This document shows, piece after piece, positions 47,095 through 60,139 of a stretch of DNA of 64,000 nt. Each line of letters begins with the position of its first letter. The first letter of the stretch is position 1. A program made the translations under genes and the position numbers. Under the pieces are notes generated by a model. It was given only the letters and a program-made list of their open reading frames with translations. It was not told the DNA's origin and did not search any database. The stretch lies in NCBI GenBank assembly GCA_016584305.1, contig JACEEZ010020519.1, positions 243,528 through 307,527 of the forward strand. The letters are read 5' to 3'. This stretch comes from Chionoecetes opilio (taxonomy: Eukaryota > Arthropoda > Malacostraca > Decapoda > Majidae).

Positions 47095-48095
47095 TAGAAC
47101 ATTCACGTGACAAAATCACCTTTTTAGCACGTTTATAGCACCTTTATTTTTTTATTTTTTTTTACGATTTTGTGACGGAAATACATATGGTTTACATTCA
47201 AAATACGGTTGCTTGGATGAAGAAATTTAATTTGAAGTAAATAGTATATTTCAGGCAGGGCCCTAAGGTTATTATGCATGTACTGTTTCTTATTATAATC
47301 TATGTAGAAACGTTTTCTATTAGGTTCATATTAGAGAAAATATTAATTAATACGGTATACTATTATAAGTTCTAGTAAATCAAATTGTATTATTTGTTAT
47401 GCTTATTATATAATCAAATGTAATGATTTCAAACTTTTAAACGGTAAACTTAAAATATATTCAAAACTATAATCAATAAAAAAGTCGCATACATGATATT
47501 ATGGGATATTGGGATTACTTAGATTTTTATTTTTGTAGGATTGAAAAAATATCTGAAGGAGTATATATTTTCACATTGACACGAGGATCATTAAGTAAAA
47601 GCTAACCTACTGTAGCAAGACATAATGATCACCTCATAAACAGGGCGGGCACTTGTGAGGAGTCTTTATTACTGGTGGGCTGGTGCACGCTTTGCACAAA
47701 TTACTCGCTGTATAATTATTTACACAACTATACATCTTCCAACTCGAAGGAGCTGTATAGCAAGAACTGTTGCAGAAAGGTAGGCTAATATGGTACGTAC
47801 CAGGAAGGTTGTGGCAATGTGCTCGCTGAAGGTAGTAGTAACGTAGCAAAAACGTAGTGGGATGTAGCAAATAGGTTGTGAAAAGGTGATGGAACGTGTT
47901 AAAAAGGCAGTACAAACGTTTATGAAACGTGCAAATAATTCCCAAAATGTTGTAGAAAGGTTGTCAGCTACGTAGCGAAATAAGTAGTTAGGAGGCACCT
48001 ACGCGTCCACACAAATTCGTATTATATACGTATGTTTGCTACGTAAAAGTTACAAAACCGCTACCCTTATACTACGTAGAAAATACGTAAGTGTG
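47095..48095. other. AT-rich then TACGT-rich non-coding DNA
   Basis: 47095-47630 is plain AT-rich sequence with nothing recognisable. 47780-48095 is rich in ACGTA/TACGT (CTACGTAGCGAAATAAGTAG, TATACGTATGTTTGCTACGT) and ends TACGTAAGTGTGTTAGCTGG. That end, reversed, begins CCAGCTAACAC and resembles the CCCAGCAAACAT ends of the element at 50149. Confidence 0.45.
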
Positions 48096-48289
48096 TTAGC
48101 TGGGGGGAGAGAGAGATCTTGACCTTGATCTTGATTTGGGAGCCACCCAGCGGATGCTGTCAGTGAAGCCTTTGGTCCGGCGTTCTCCCACACACTTAAT
48201 CTGTTGGGAGAGAAGCAAAAGGGGGAAGCAAAACTAGGGATTTCTTTTTCCCCTCCTTCCTCTCTCTGCATCACATTCATACGGGGTCC

Positions 48290-49637
48290 CCCATCACTGA
48301 GGGGCCCCCTGCCTCTCATGCTCTCTCCTACGTGCTCTCCAAGAATTCTCCAAGAATTCTTTTACACTCTCAATCACACGACTGTCACTCCTCCACTCAG
48401 CACACAACCCCAGCAGGTACTCCATATCCACTCTCCTGTCTCTCATCTCTCGCCATTCTTCCACTCCGATCTCTCCTACCACTACCTCCAACATCTTTGT
48501 TCTAGCATACTCATACCGTTCACATTCCAGCATCAAGTGCTCCACGGTTTCATCCACTCCTGTCACACACATCACACACACCTTGCTGCCACCATTCTTC
48601 CATCTGTACATACGACTATTTACCTCCAGCGACTTTGTCCTGGCTCTGAAGAGTAAATCCCCTCCATAGCCACCATCATAGAACCTTTCATACCGTGGCT
48701 GGTCCTTTCTCCTGTACCATTCCAGTGTTGATTTCTCACTCATTCCCCTCAGCCATTCTTCTTCCCTTTCTCTTCCACTCTCCTATTTATTTCCTTTTTG
48801 CATACAGCCATACTCCCATGTCTCATCACTCCTGTCACAAACATTCCCAGTTCACCTGTCCATCTTTCCACTTTTACTGAGTCTTTCATCCACTTCCCAT
48901 ACATATTCCAGTCCCAAACCTTGCTTACCCATTTGCTGTCATCCATTCGTTGCAGTCTAGCTCTGTACCTCAGTCCTGCCTTTGCTATCCTCTCTCTGAA
49001 CGTGCTCCATCCCATGTCTCCTCTAATCGCTTCCACTGCACATACCTATTGGCTCTAATGTTATTCTGCCTGCTTTGTTCTGTGTTACTCCAATCTGTCC
49101 AACTCCTTCCTAGACCACACCATTGTTTCCAGGCCATACATAATGCTAGGGACTGCCACACCCTTCCATAGTCCTCTCACCACTTCATACTTGTTGGCCC
49201 GACATCTTGCCACACTGCCTAGCCTTCCAACCCACTGGTTGGCTCTAGCTATCCTCTCATGTTTAGTTTTCTCACAGCCTTTATCATCCAACCAAATACC
49301 CAGATACTTGTACTCTTTCGTTCTCTTTATTTCATTCCCACCCACCATCCAAATCCTGTCATCATCAGAGTCATCCCCATTCACCACCAACACTTGACTC
49401 TTCTCCTTACTGAGCCTAACGTTGAAGTCCCTTCCATACTCAGTCACAGCATTCAGCATCTCTTGTAGCTCATTGTGGTTTTCACTAAGGATCACCACAT
49501 CATCTGCATACATCAGTACACTCAACACTTCATCTCCAATTTTCACACCCAGACCTGTACGCTTCACTCTCACTGCCATTTCCTCAACATATAATCCAAA
49601 AAGTAGAGGAGAAAGGACACAGCCCTGTCTTAAGAAC
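48290..49637 (-). pseudogene. 5'-truncated non-LTR reverse transcriptase and C-terminal domain
   Basis: The minus strand starts abruptly at LRQGCVLSPLLFGLYVEEMA (49637). It passes the catalytic LMYADDVVILSEN, LSKEKSQVLVVN, EYKYLGIWLD and VPSIMYGLETMVW, then a second frame with MGWSTFRERIAKAGLRYRAR, and a third with ESKTL-type linker, CVMCVTGVDETVEHLMLECE (Cys-knuckle) and VKEFLENSW near 48300. Domain order is that of a non-LTR polyprotein from the RT palm to the C terminus. Two frame changes (about 49060 and 48745) inactivate it. The 3' UTR with GATCTTGACCTTGATCTTGA lies near 48110. Confidence 0.8.
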
Positions 49638-50146
49638 ATAAGAACGTAAGAAAATAAGGAAGCTACAAGAGGCCGCGAGGCCTACACGTGGTAGTTCCTG
49701 TCACCTAACACTACCTACATCCACCTTTCATCCCCATCCATGAACCTATCCAGCTCCCCTTTAAAGCTCTCCAATGACTCAGCACTAACTACCTGTCTAC
49801 TGAGACCATTCCATTCATTCACCACCCTATTTGTGAACCAGTTTTTCCCTATTTCCTTTCTAAATCTTCGCTTTTCCAGCTTGAATCCGTTACTTCTTGT
49901 TCTACCCTGGTTAAAAGTCGTAAGAACTTTTCCTACCTCTCCTTTATTAAATCCCTTTATCCACTTAAAAACTTCTATCAGATCGCCCCTTACTCTGCGT
50001 CTCTCGAGTGAGTGTAATTTTTATAACTTCAATCTCCTCTCATAACTAAAGTTACGCATCCCTTGTATCATTTTGGTCATCCTTCTCTGCACTTTTTCTA
50101 ACAACACTATATCCATCCTGTAATATGGAGACCAAAACTGAACTGC
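49628..50146 (-). pseudogene. CR1-like retrotransposon C-terminal fragment, split from its upstream part
   Basis: Read on the minus strand from 50146: KVQRRMTKMIQGMRNFSYE, a TAA replacing a likely Tyr, KLHSLERRRVRGDLIEVFKW, GRTRSNGFKLEKRRFRKEIG, KNWFTNRVVNEWNGL and SAESLESFKGELDRFMD, ending near 49734. The 3' end (49628-49733) ends in TTCTTA-type repeats. The upstream continuation of the element is at 55985-56030 (GTCTAGGTGAGGCCTGACTA), because a 5.8-kb TIR element inserted between. This is the usual conserved tail of CR1/L2-type elements. Confidence 0.82.
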
Positions 50147-50364
50147 ATCCCAGCAAACATTGTCATGACGGGCCGGCATCAAATTAGTGCCGGCAAATCA
50201 CAAACGGCATATTGGCATTGAATCGGCAAACCGTAATGAAGTTATCGGCCTGGCTGCGGACCGACAACTTGTGCGTACATGTTTGCACCCCGGGCCTGTG
50301 TCGGTTACGTTACGTTTCTGTGTCAGATCTGTGTCGGCAAACCGTAACCAAACTATTGCCACTA

Positions 50365-50700
50365 CTGAGCCACAAACGGGCCGACATAGCATCTATATCG
50401 TGCCATAAGCGGGCCAACACAGCAACTGCATCGTGCCACAAGCAAGCCGATTTAGCATCCAAATAGTGCCATAAGCGGGCCTACACAGCAACTGAATCGT
50501 GCCACAAGCAGGCCGATTTAGCATCCAAATAGTGCCATAAGCGGGCCTACACAGCAACTGAATCGTGCCACAAGCAGGCCGATTTAGCATCCAAATAGTG
50601 CCACAAGCAGGCCGACTTAGCATTTGAATAGTGCCACAAGTGGGCCAATATAGCAGCTGAATAGTGCCACAAGCAGGCCGATAAAGCAGCTGAATCGCTT
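50365..50700. repeat. 33-bp minisatellite (about 10 units, alternating types)
   Basis: Units of the form GTGCCATAAGCGGGCCTACA-CAGCAACTGAATC and GTGCCACAAGCAGGCCGATT-TAGCATCCAAATA, both 33 bp, alternate to give a 66-bp higher-order period. The 11-residue periodic frame on the minus strand follows from 33 being a multiple of three and is not evidence of a protein. Confidence 0.92.
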
Positions 50701-50715
50701 TACCGTTCCTAATGC

Positions 50716-51222
50716 CGGTGTAGCACGCCGACTAGTTACCCTGCCACGACTGCGCACGTACGACAGATGACATCACACAGGAAAACATTGATCACGCCTC
50801 CTGGACCAGAACATTATCGTCAGATTCGCTTATTTTACCTAAATGTCTACAAAACTTAACTCCAAACCTATCCAAAATTTAACCAAACCTAAATGAAACC
50901 TAAACCAAACGTTAACTTAACCCAAATTTAACCATTTATTTTTATATGATAATAGCAAGGTATATTAGGTTACTTAAGTTTGATTAGGTTAAATTTAAGT
51001 GAAGTTAAGGCTTGGTTTAGATTTGATTTAGGTTTGGTTAGGTTTAAGATAAGTTTGGGTTAAGTTTTGTAGACTTATTTAGGTTAAATAAGCGAATCTG
51101 ATGATAATGTTCTGGTCCTGGAGGCGTGGCCAATGTTTTCCTGTGAGACGTCATCTGCAGCGTGTGCGTAGTCGTGGCAGGGTAGCTATCCGGGCAGGGC
51201 AGCTAGTCGGCGCGCTACACCG
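50716..51222. repeat. Fold-back element with TTAGG/AACCT-like core
   Basis: The left arm begins CGGTGTAGCACGCCGACTAG and the right arm ends CTAGTCGGCGCGCTACACCG. Arms of ~220 bp stay complementary through ACGACTGCGCACG, AGAACATTATCGTCAGATTC and GTCTACAAAACTTAA. The centre contains AACCTAAA/TTAGGTTTGG-type repeats. It is non-coding. Confidence 0.85.
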
Positions 51223-52428
51223 CCCTACTTTTAAATGAACACAGGTTTGTGAATGGAATAACCTGTTGCCAGGATTGAATGGTTTCTCAACTCTTACAGT
51301 ATGAGCTAAGGACCAATAGGCCTATAGTGCAACAAAGAATAAGAATTATCACTAATACTTCAAATTAAGCCATAATCATCAGTCTCGGCTGCAGTATATC
51401 AGTCTTGCCTGTGGTTGAGGCAGTCTGGCACTGGCAGTCAGCAATTCAATTCACATTGTGTACCCTAATACACCATCAGGCTGCTACAAGTATAAATACT
51501 GTAAATGAAACAAAAGTAATTGTGTATATAAATATAATTTTCATAAGAATATAATCACTGTATTGTTACAAAAGTGGAAAAAAAGTCCAGATAACTGTGG
51601 TAAAATTTCTATTAATGAACAGACAAATAACGAAATAAATAAACAAATAAATACATGAATGAATAAATAAATAATTAAATAAATCAATAAATTATATACA
51701 TATATATAATATATATATATATATATTATATATATATAAATTTTACCCATAACGTATAGTTATAACAGGGAAGACTCTTATGGGAGCGGTCATCCTGCTC
51801 ACGCACTATTCATGAACTATGTACTATATGTGACAAGTCATGAATATTGAGATGCTGCTAATCTAAATGATGATCGCCGAGAATAAAATTGGATAATTAT
51901 CATCGATCGTCTAACCTCATAAGACATTATGGGAAAATCTGACGTTAAACAGAAAGAAGAAGGAAAATGTAGCCTGAAAGTCTATCAATCTCCGTAAATT
52001 AGGTTAAGGAAAAAAGATAACCGAAATGCATCAGAAAATTATCAGGTTTACCTAAACCACTGAGAACTTATACAACCAGAAGTGTTAAGTCTCAACCCAT
52101 AACAAATCGGATAAATAATAGAATTCCCACCATCTGTCAGATGTGCAGGGGGCTGTCCTGTACAGCAGGCCACTGGTGTCCTCTTCTGTTTCATTAAAGA
52201 TACCATGTGCCATGCTCCTATGTTGGTGCCTTCTTCACCACCTAAAAGGCTTTGATCACAAGTTGCTCTGAAAAAGAAAACTAAGATTAGATTTTCATGA
52301 TCCGATGCACTGTCATAAGTTTACATAACTCTTTGCAGATTTCTTATATGTTCTATCGGCCAATAATCTTCACAAAAGAGATTGTTCAACCTGCAATCAC
52401 TTCAATTACACCTTACAATACAATATAG
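51223..52428. other. AT-rich non-coding DNA inside the 5.8-kb element
   Basis: A (TA)n run lies at 51697-51738. On the minus strand a 72-codon open stretch at about 52060-52275 follows a splice-acceptor-like TTTTCTTTTTCAG, but no family was recognised. Otherwise nothing is visible. Confidence 0.4.
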
Positions 52429-52601
52429 ACCACAATCAGTGGCGTACCGAGGATGGAGGCCATGCGGCCATGCCCCCCCCCCCTTTTGCAAAGAAAAAAA
52501 TATAGCCAATAGATAGCACCAATATATATATATATATAATATATATATAATCTATATATATATATATATATATATATATGATATATATATATATATATAT
52601 A

Positions 52602-52722
<121 letters not shown>

Positions 52723-52723
52723 A

Positions 52724-53121
52724 CAAAATTACTTTTATTTAAAAAAAAAAAAAAATTGGGTTTTTTATGATTTCTTATATTTTTTTTATTTTCTATATAT
52801 TTTTATTTTTTTTATTTTCTATATAGTATTTTTTTTTTTTTTTTTTTTTTTGGATTTTTGGATTTTTTATATAATGTGATTTTTATACTTTTATATATAT
52901 ATTTTTTTCATATTTTTTTATTTTTTATTATTTCTTGATTTTATATATATAAATATTTTTTTTCTTATTTTACTTTATTATAATTTGTTTATATATATTT
53001 TATTTATTGATATATTTTAGATTTTATATATATTATATTTTATATATATAATTTTTTTTTTTTTTTTTTTTTTTTTCATATTTTTTTATTTTAAGATTTT
53101 TTTATTTTTTATTATTATTTA

Positions 53122-53167
<46 letters not shown>

Positions 53168-53250
53168 ATATATATATAGATATTATATATATATAATATA
53201 TATAATAGTATATAATATATATTATATATAATATATATATATATATGGCC
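52724..53250. repeat. T-rich / (TA)n low-complexity DNA
   Basis: Poly(T), TTTTTATT and (TA)n runs with almost no G or C. Nothing else is visible. Confidence 0.9.
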
Positions 53251-53291
53251 CCCCCCCTTTTCAATTTTCTGGGTACGCCACTGACCACAAT

Positions 53292-54047
53292 ACAAAGACC
53301 ATATAATAGACCACAATACAAAGAATGTTGGTGCAAATCATAATGGATGAAAAGCTGTCTAAACTATTTTATGATTACTTAAACTAGTTGCATTGTACAA
53401 ATCCTGTGAAGTTGAGAGATAAACGTTATTTAGTAATCCTTATAGTATCCTAAACTTTGGTCATTTACGACATTTATTATTTTTTTCTTACACCTATACA
53501 CCTATTTCTGCACTTTCGGGGTGTCGCATAAACTAAAATTTACACTCTACCAAATCCATACGCAATGCATCTTTACCTAGAATTGAGATCAGGCACAGTG
53601 TGTAAAATAATACCCACTAATCTAACCAGGACATTGTTTGCGTAGCCTATCCTGAAGCAAGAGTAATGGGGAGATAACTGCAAAATGAGGCATTTCCGAT
53701 TTTTTTTTTTAAAAGACCATCATTCTTAACACACCAGAATACATAGGAATAGAAATTTTTTAACCACATACTCAATTAATGGTTGAAAGTATCAAAATAT
53801 CTTAAGAAATACTGCTAATGGTCAGATTTACAAGTTGAAGGCAGTTATAACTACGTGCCTTGTAATGTATCAAACTGCAGTAGAACCGAGGCAGGTGTTG
53901 CTTCTTTAAATGAAGATGACAGTTAAAAGTAGTGACAACATTTCTAAAAAATACACTTTTTAGACGTTTTGACGGAAAAAAACACTCTCCATTTGTAAAA
54001 GTATCAAATAATAACCTAATGAAACTATTAAACTAACTTAATCTGAC
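53292..54047. other. Non-coding interior of the 5.8-kb element
   Basis: AT-rich sequence with no recognisable gene. GTTATAACTACGTGCCTTGT at about 53848 has a diverged partner at about 54732 (GTTATAACTCGTGCCTTGTA). Confidence 0.45.
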
Positions 54048-54150
54048 CCTCAAACTAACCTAACTTAGCCTTGCCCTTAAACTAACCTAACTTAGCCTTG
54101 CTCTTAAACTAACCTAACTTAGCCTTGCCCTTAAACTAACCTAGCCTAAG
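54048..54150. repeat. 27-bp tandem repeat with AACCTAA core
   Basis: The unit CTTAAACTAACCTAACTTAG-CCTTGCC is repeated about 3.5 times. Confidence 0.88.
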
Positions 54151-54855
54151 AAACATTTTATGTTTGCACAACATTTAATTGCTACTTTCACACTCGTTCT
54201 CATCACTTTAACACTTTAACACTTTATTATGTTTGCCATTTTACAATATTTTATGATGATTATAACAGGATATGGGATTGCAAACAGCCCTTTACAAGCA
54301 AACGCTTTTTGGGCAAGGGTGTGGAGAGAGAGGGAAAACACACATCTATAGAAACAGTAGAAAGGTGAAAAAGACTTGAATCCAGACACAGTCATGTTCT
54401 AAATATTAGCCCAGTAGGGTCAGTACTGCTGTACCAAAGGCTACATCAGACACCCATTCATCACAATCACCAGTAAAACTGCAGTTTAGTACAATATCCT
54501 CTTTTGACCAAAATTCTCCTGACATAACTGGGGAGCTGCACCCATTCAGACCCCCCCCCCCCGCTAGTTAACTAACCTAGCCTGGGCATTGATTACTTAT
54601 CCTATTATAACCTCGCTGGGGATTCGCTGGGAGGGGGGGGGGGGATTTCGCCCCTAAGACCCCCATGGTGTTATATCTTCATTTCCGTCGGTTATAGGGA
54701 TTAGAAATGCTGCAAATTGTCAGTTCTATAACTTGAGGACGGTTATAACTCGTGCCTTGTAATGGCTTTAAACTGCATTACAGTAGAACCCAATCACCAA
54801 GAAACATCTTCTCTCTACGTACAAGCCTTATTACTTAACTCCCTGAAGCGGTACA

Positions 54856-55425
54856 ATTCTAGAGTCCTTTCCCGCCCTTATTAGCGGGGGGTTTTCCTCC
54901 AGACCTTCACAGATCACTTGTGATACCTCTAACACGTAATTATAAAGTGGAGGAGAGCTGCCCCTTCACCCTCCCTCCCCCCTAAACGACCCCCTTGAAC
55001 CCCTCAATACTATGGTAAATATTAATATTCTACCCTCACTATAACCTAACCTAACCTCAATATAACCTAGCCTAACCTCACTATAACCAAGCCTCACCTT
55101 ACTAATAACCTCCTAGAGGGACCCAAAAAAATTAATTACTAACCTTACCTCAATATAACCTAACCTAGCCTGGTAAAATTCTAGTTCCCCGCAATTAAGT
55201 CTCTCGCTAGGAGGTTATGGTAAGGTTTGGTAAAGTTATAGTGAGGTTAGGTTAGTAAATTTTTTTTGGGCGATCCAGACCATGGGGTCATTTAGGGGGG
55301 GCAGGGGGGTTGAAGGTGGCATCTTTCCCTACTTTATATTTACGTGTTAGAGGTATCTGAAATGATCTGTTAAGGTCTGGAGGAAAAAAAAACACTAATA
55401 AGGGCGGGAAAGGACTCTAGAATTT
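54856..55425. repeat. Fold-back element with CCTAA-rich core
   Basis: The left arm (TTCCCGCCCTTATTAG, CCTCCAGACCTT, GATACCTCTAACACGTAA, CCCCCTAAACGACCCC) is mirrored on the right (GGGTCATTTAGGGGGG, TTACGTGTTAGAGGTATC, AAGGTCTGGAGG, CTAATAAGGGCGGGAA). The ~250-bp centre is ATAACCTAACCTAACCTCAA-type repeats. Arms are about 160 bp. Confidence 0.85.
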
Positions 55426-55830
55426 ATCTGAGGTAAAGGCAAAGTTCTGAGGCTTTTATAAGTCTTGTCTATATATTTGAGCATTTATCATCTGTAAGTT
55501 GTCATCACCCTTTCCTACGTACCTTTATAAGTCTTTGTGGAGTAGATGAAGTCGATCCTCAGCCTGAGAGGCCTGTAAGAGCAGTAAATGTAGAGCTGCG
55601 GCCGCCCGGCCACTTCCACTGGTAATATTTTGAATATTGGCTTCGAGACAACGCCGTCACAACGGGCGCGAGTGGCCAACAGCTGGCTACGATTCAGCCA
55701 CCTAATAATCAACAATTATCCTTAATCCGAGCTTTGAACCCTATTTAAGTCCTTCGGCCCGGCCATTCATGTCACATCCACTTAATATATTATCCTTGGG
55801 CCGAGTCAAGGAAGACTGTTTTTGGGCCTG
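55426..55830. other. Unique sequence near the right end of the 5.8-kb element
   Basis: A short minus-strand frame at 55515-55715 has no recognisable motif. From about 55830 to 55982 is the GC-rich terminal region (GCCGACATCGGC, GGTGCCGATACG). Confidence 0.4.
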
Positions 55831-56035
55831 TACAATTTATCAATAATTGGCCCGATATACAGTTCCCACTGCGGGGCCGACATCGGCTTCATCCGATTTG
55901 CCGAAACCAGTCGCCCTGCCGCCGGTGCCGATACGTAACCGGCACAAGCCGACACAGGCCCGCATAGCCCATGTTTGCTGGGATAGTCTAGGTGAGGCCT
56001 GACTAGAGCCAGATAAAGCTTTAGAACATATCTAT

Positions 56036-56095
56036 ATATTTTATATATATATATATATATATAATATATATATTATATATATATATAATATATGG
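56036..56095. repeat. (TA)n microsatellite
   Basis: Imperfect TA repeat between the CR1-like remnant and the next non-LTR fragment. Confidence 0.9.
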
Positions 56096-56430
56096 GTTTG
56101 GTCCCCACCACGCGCCTGACTCCTTCCAACCTCTCCGGGGAGCGCAGGGATGTGGCAGGTTTTATGTGTCATGCACAAGGCACTCAATCTCCACACTCCT
56201 CACCTGGCAGCCATCAAGCTCCCCAGGCCCCCCCGCCGCCCCTTCACTCCACCCGTGTCCCCCACACAGACAGGAGCAAGTGACTGTCCCCTTTCTCCCA
56301 GGACAGAGCACCACCTACGTTCCTTCTTACCCCGCTACAGCCGTCTGTGGAACCAGTTAGTTCACCAAACCGACCTCCACCACCACGCCTCGCTACAAGA
56401 CATTAAGCGGGGGTGACAGCTGGTTGATGG
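56096..56430 (+). pseudogene. Non-LTR retrotransposon C-terminal fragment
   Basis: The frame 56150-56416 reads LNLHTPHLAAIKLPRPPRRP, then SDCPLSPRTEHHLRSFLPRY and SRLWNQLVHQTDLHHHASLQ with KRG and a stop. The RT..H..SFLPR.SRLWN.LV motif closes several non-LTR polyproteins. It is a small 5'-truncated fragment. Confidence 0.6.
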
Positions 56431-56560
56431 CCTAAATTATTATTAATAAAAAATGTCTTTTTTTATATTATATGTAGCTTAGATACTCTAGTTTTAAAAC
56501 CTAGAGCTTTAGCTCTAATAACACCAAATGTACGAACAGTTTAAATATAAAAAAATAAAA

Positions 56561-56880
<320 letters not shown>

Positions 56881-56899
56881 TCAAATTAATTTAAATTCA

Positions 56900-59700
56900 A
56901 TTCAAATTCATTTATTTTCCACAGGGGAATGGTTATTACATCAGAATACGTTTTAATAATTGGTAGACTTGTCTACATGTCAAGCTTATTTTACATGCTA
57001 AAATATAGGCAAAAAATTTGAGTGAGTCAGTCACTGTAGCTGACCATACGAGTGTACAACATATATATTGGCACCAAATTCCAGTTACCGCAGTGTAATA
57101 ATCTAGTACGAGTAAAATAAAATAAAATCAGTAAACAGGGCCAGAATTCCAGTAAAACCCATAAAAGTACAATAAAAAGTAAAATCTAAATATCTGCTAA
57201 AAAATTCAGTAAGACAAGTAAAATTGCAGTTAAAACCAGAATTAAAATAAAAGATAATAAAGTAGGAATCTGACTAAAAAACTACTATACTAAAAAATCA
57301 TTTGGTCTTGCACAATATAGTGAATAGTCTAGATTTAAATACAGAAGTGTATTTTGCCTGCGTGACGTTGGTGGTAGGGAGTTCCATTTTTTGGTCCATT
57401 TACTGTAAAATTTTAGCACCGGTGATGTTCTTAAAACTTAGGAATAAACAAGGTACTTTGTGTCTCGTCCATGCTACTTGTTGTGCTGTGGACTGTTGGG
57501 AAGAGTGGGAGCAGCGGGGGATACATGCCGTTAAAGAGATTTATACATGGCAATGTAACATCAAAAAATAATTATTTTTGTGTAATTCTGAGCCATCTTA
57601 GTCTTTGAAGGCAGGGGAGATATGGTCATATTTTCTAATACCACATATCGAAAAACTTCTGGCAGCAAAATTTTGTAGTTTTTGTACTTTTGTAAAAGGT
57701 AGTGTTGGTGGTTACCCCAAATGCGTATGCAGTAGTTAATATGATCAATACAAAAGTGACTGGACAACAATTTTCCTGCTAGATTTTATTCAAAAATTTT
57801 TACTATGCGGCATATATACATGAACATCCAATGAACTTTTTATTTAACTCGTTAATATGTGTGTCAAATAATAAATAGCGATCCCATTGTATAACCTAAA
57901 TTTTTGACTGTGTGCTGGGACGCGCTGGTTGTCGTCAAAACTTAATCATAATATTCTCAGGTACAGTGACAGTAACTGGTTCGCTTCCAAGAATATACAT
58001 TGTGTTTTGCTTGGCATTGGATCATCAGGCATACTAAGAAAATATTCTTTGCCTAGTAGGGTTGCTTCGGTTCTTTAATGATTGGTGCCTAAGTCTTCCG
58101 AGAGATCCACTGTGAAAGGAAAACGAGTGTCGTCAGCGTACTGGACAAGGTACAGTCATTGAAGTGTTGAGCCCTGCATGATATAAAATGTTGAAATAAT
58201 ATGGTCCCAGGAGGAGCCTTGAGGGACGCCATAGCTGGACATTTCTTTTTTTGATATTACTTTTTGTAAACTTGACATACTGACTTCTTGGTACAAATAT
58301 AAGCGTTAAGCCAGAGAAGGAGTCAATGTTAAGGCTAGAACATTTTCTTAGGAGAATACTATGGCTGAACACTGTCAAATGCCCTTGATAAATCAATAAT
58401 GTTAACAATGATATTTTCGTGATTATCCAGATTTTTATATATTTTATCAGTTATCAAGTTGAGCAGACTCGGAGATAGAAAGCTTAGTCTAAAACCATGC
58501 TGTCCAGTTTTAGAGAGATACTTGTTATTTCTAAGAAGTTTGAAAGCTGGACTATATACAATTTTTTCTAAATCTTAGAGAGTACTGGTAAAGAGAACAA
58601 TGGGCGATAGTTAGGTCACATTGTTGAAATCGTCTTCTTAACACAAAGGAATGACATGGCATGTTTCCAGGCCAGGGGAAATACACACGGTAACGATAGA
58701 AGTATTAATTATGCAAGTTAGGTACAAGCAATAATATAAAGGGCATCCTGGATGAACTTAAGCGATATCCATTCTGAGCCCACAGAACGAGTATCTTTCA
58801 GAACTCTTTTTTTGTTAATATCACAGTATCTAGTGTCCACAGAGGCTTACGGTCTAAAATTCACTTTTTCACTCCCTTATTACCTCTGTAATCAAGAGGT
58901 CAACGAAGATAAAGTGATTTTTTCTGTAAAGTCCGTTGTGTTTTGATCATAAGTTGTCTTTCCTACATTTGCAAAGAAAATTATTCAACATTCGGCCTTC
59001 TCACTTACATTTTCGAATCAAATGATCAGAGCCACACTTCTTTGTAGGGACTAATTCTTTAATTAAGATTCCATATACTAGAGGAATTACCTTTAGAATC
59101 ATAGAATTTATTGACATAATATTCCTTTTTATTGTTTAGCAATACGAGACTTAATTGCTTTCTTTTCGTTAGTTGTAATTTTGGTGCAAAGAAATGTTTA
59201 GACTGTCTCTCCTCAACTTACTGCGAGTATCATCACGTTCTTCATGGCCAGACGAATCGTCATTAAGCCAGGTGCTAACAGGTCTTTTAACTTCCGTGGG
59301 TTACAAAGGGAGCACATGTGTCCAGACATTTGTAAAATTATTATTAAAAGATTTTACTTGCAAGTCAAACATTGTCGGTGTTCATTATTTGATTTAGGTT
59401 TGGAGACTGTTCCATAAGTAAGTTCACACAGATACTCGTACTTATATTTACCCAGATGACGAAAGTTTTTATCTCTGCTTTCGCTTAGGCTTACTAATTT
59501 ACTTAATACTGATGAGGTCATGTCTGATAGTATTTCGGAACAAAGATTTAGCTAAAACAGGTTTGCTTTGTTGGTAATTATCAAATCTAGTAAAGTAGCT
59601 GATGTGGGTGTCCACCCTAGTGGCCTATTCCTATCAACTGTGTAAGTTATGCAATTGATTCATCCCACTCATTTTGTTTTTCTTAGAAAATAAGTCATCA
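56900..59700 (-). pseudogene. Heavily decayed non-LTR retrotransposon (jockey/RTE-type)
   Basis: On the minus strand, in order from high to low coordinates: NRPLGWTPTSATLLDLIITN (endonuclease C-terminal block, about 59560-59650); HSILLRKCSSLNIDSFSG (58320-58400), as in the DHSILL..L block of RTs; LLLGPYYFNILYHAGL (58150-58210), as in S.LGPLLF..Y.NDL; then DHINYCIRIWGNHQHYLLQK (57650-57760), the post-RT H.YCI..WGN segment. Stops and frame changes occur throughout and no long open frame survives. The 3' side (56890-57300) is A-rich UTR-like DNA. Confidence 0.6.
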
Positions 59701-60139
59701 TTAAAATCAACCTAATCATAAAAACTTTCCTTACTTTAACATACTTGTCTAAAAACATCCTGAAATACTCAAAAGAGCCAATGGGGCTTAGGGTGCCTGT
59801 AAAACCATCAATGATAAACGGCTGGCAAACATATGATTGAACACTCAGCCATAATCCTCTACACGGGTTGTTTAGGGAAGAGGTAGATTTTTACATTAGT
59901 TTCAGTAGTTTGTTAACAAAAAATACTACCCCCTCCACGCCCAGCATAACAAAAACAAAAACTGGGAAATGTTAATATTTCACAGGATTTCAGCACGTCC
60001 CAGTCTCCTCACCACAAACTAAATATCTCTATAATTTAAAAGAGTTTAAATTTTCATCAAAATTAGACTGTAGGGGCTGAGCTTTTAGTTCTAGTTACAA
60101 AACCTTTCTAAAATAAATACTCGGCAGATTTTCTTTGGC

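Noticed and set aside
50365..50700. Regular 33-bp repeats resembling a CRISPR array
   Set aside because: The units are contiguous with no unique spacers, and the context is an arthropod transposon, so it is a minisatellite.
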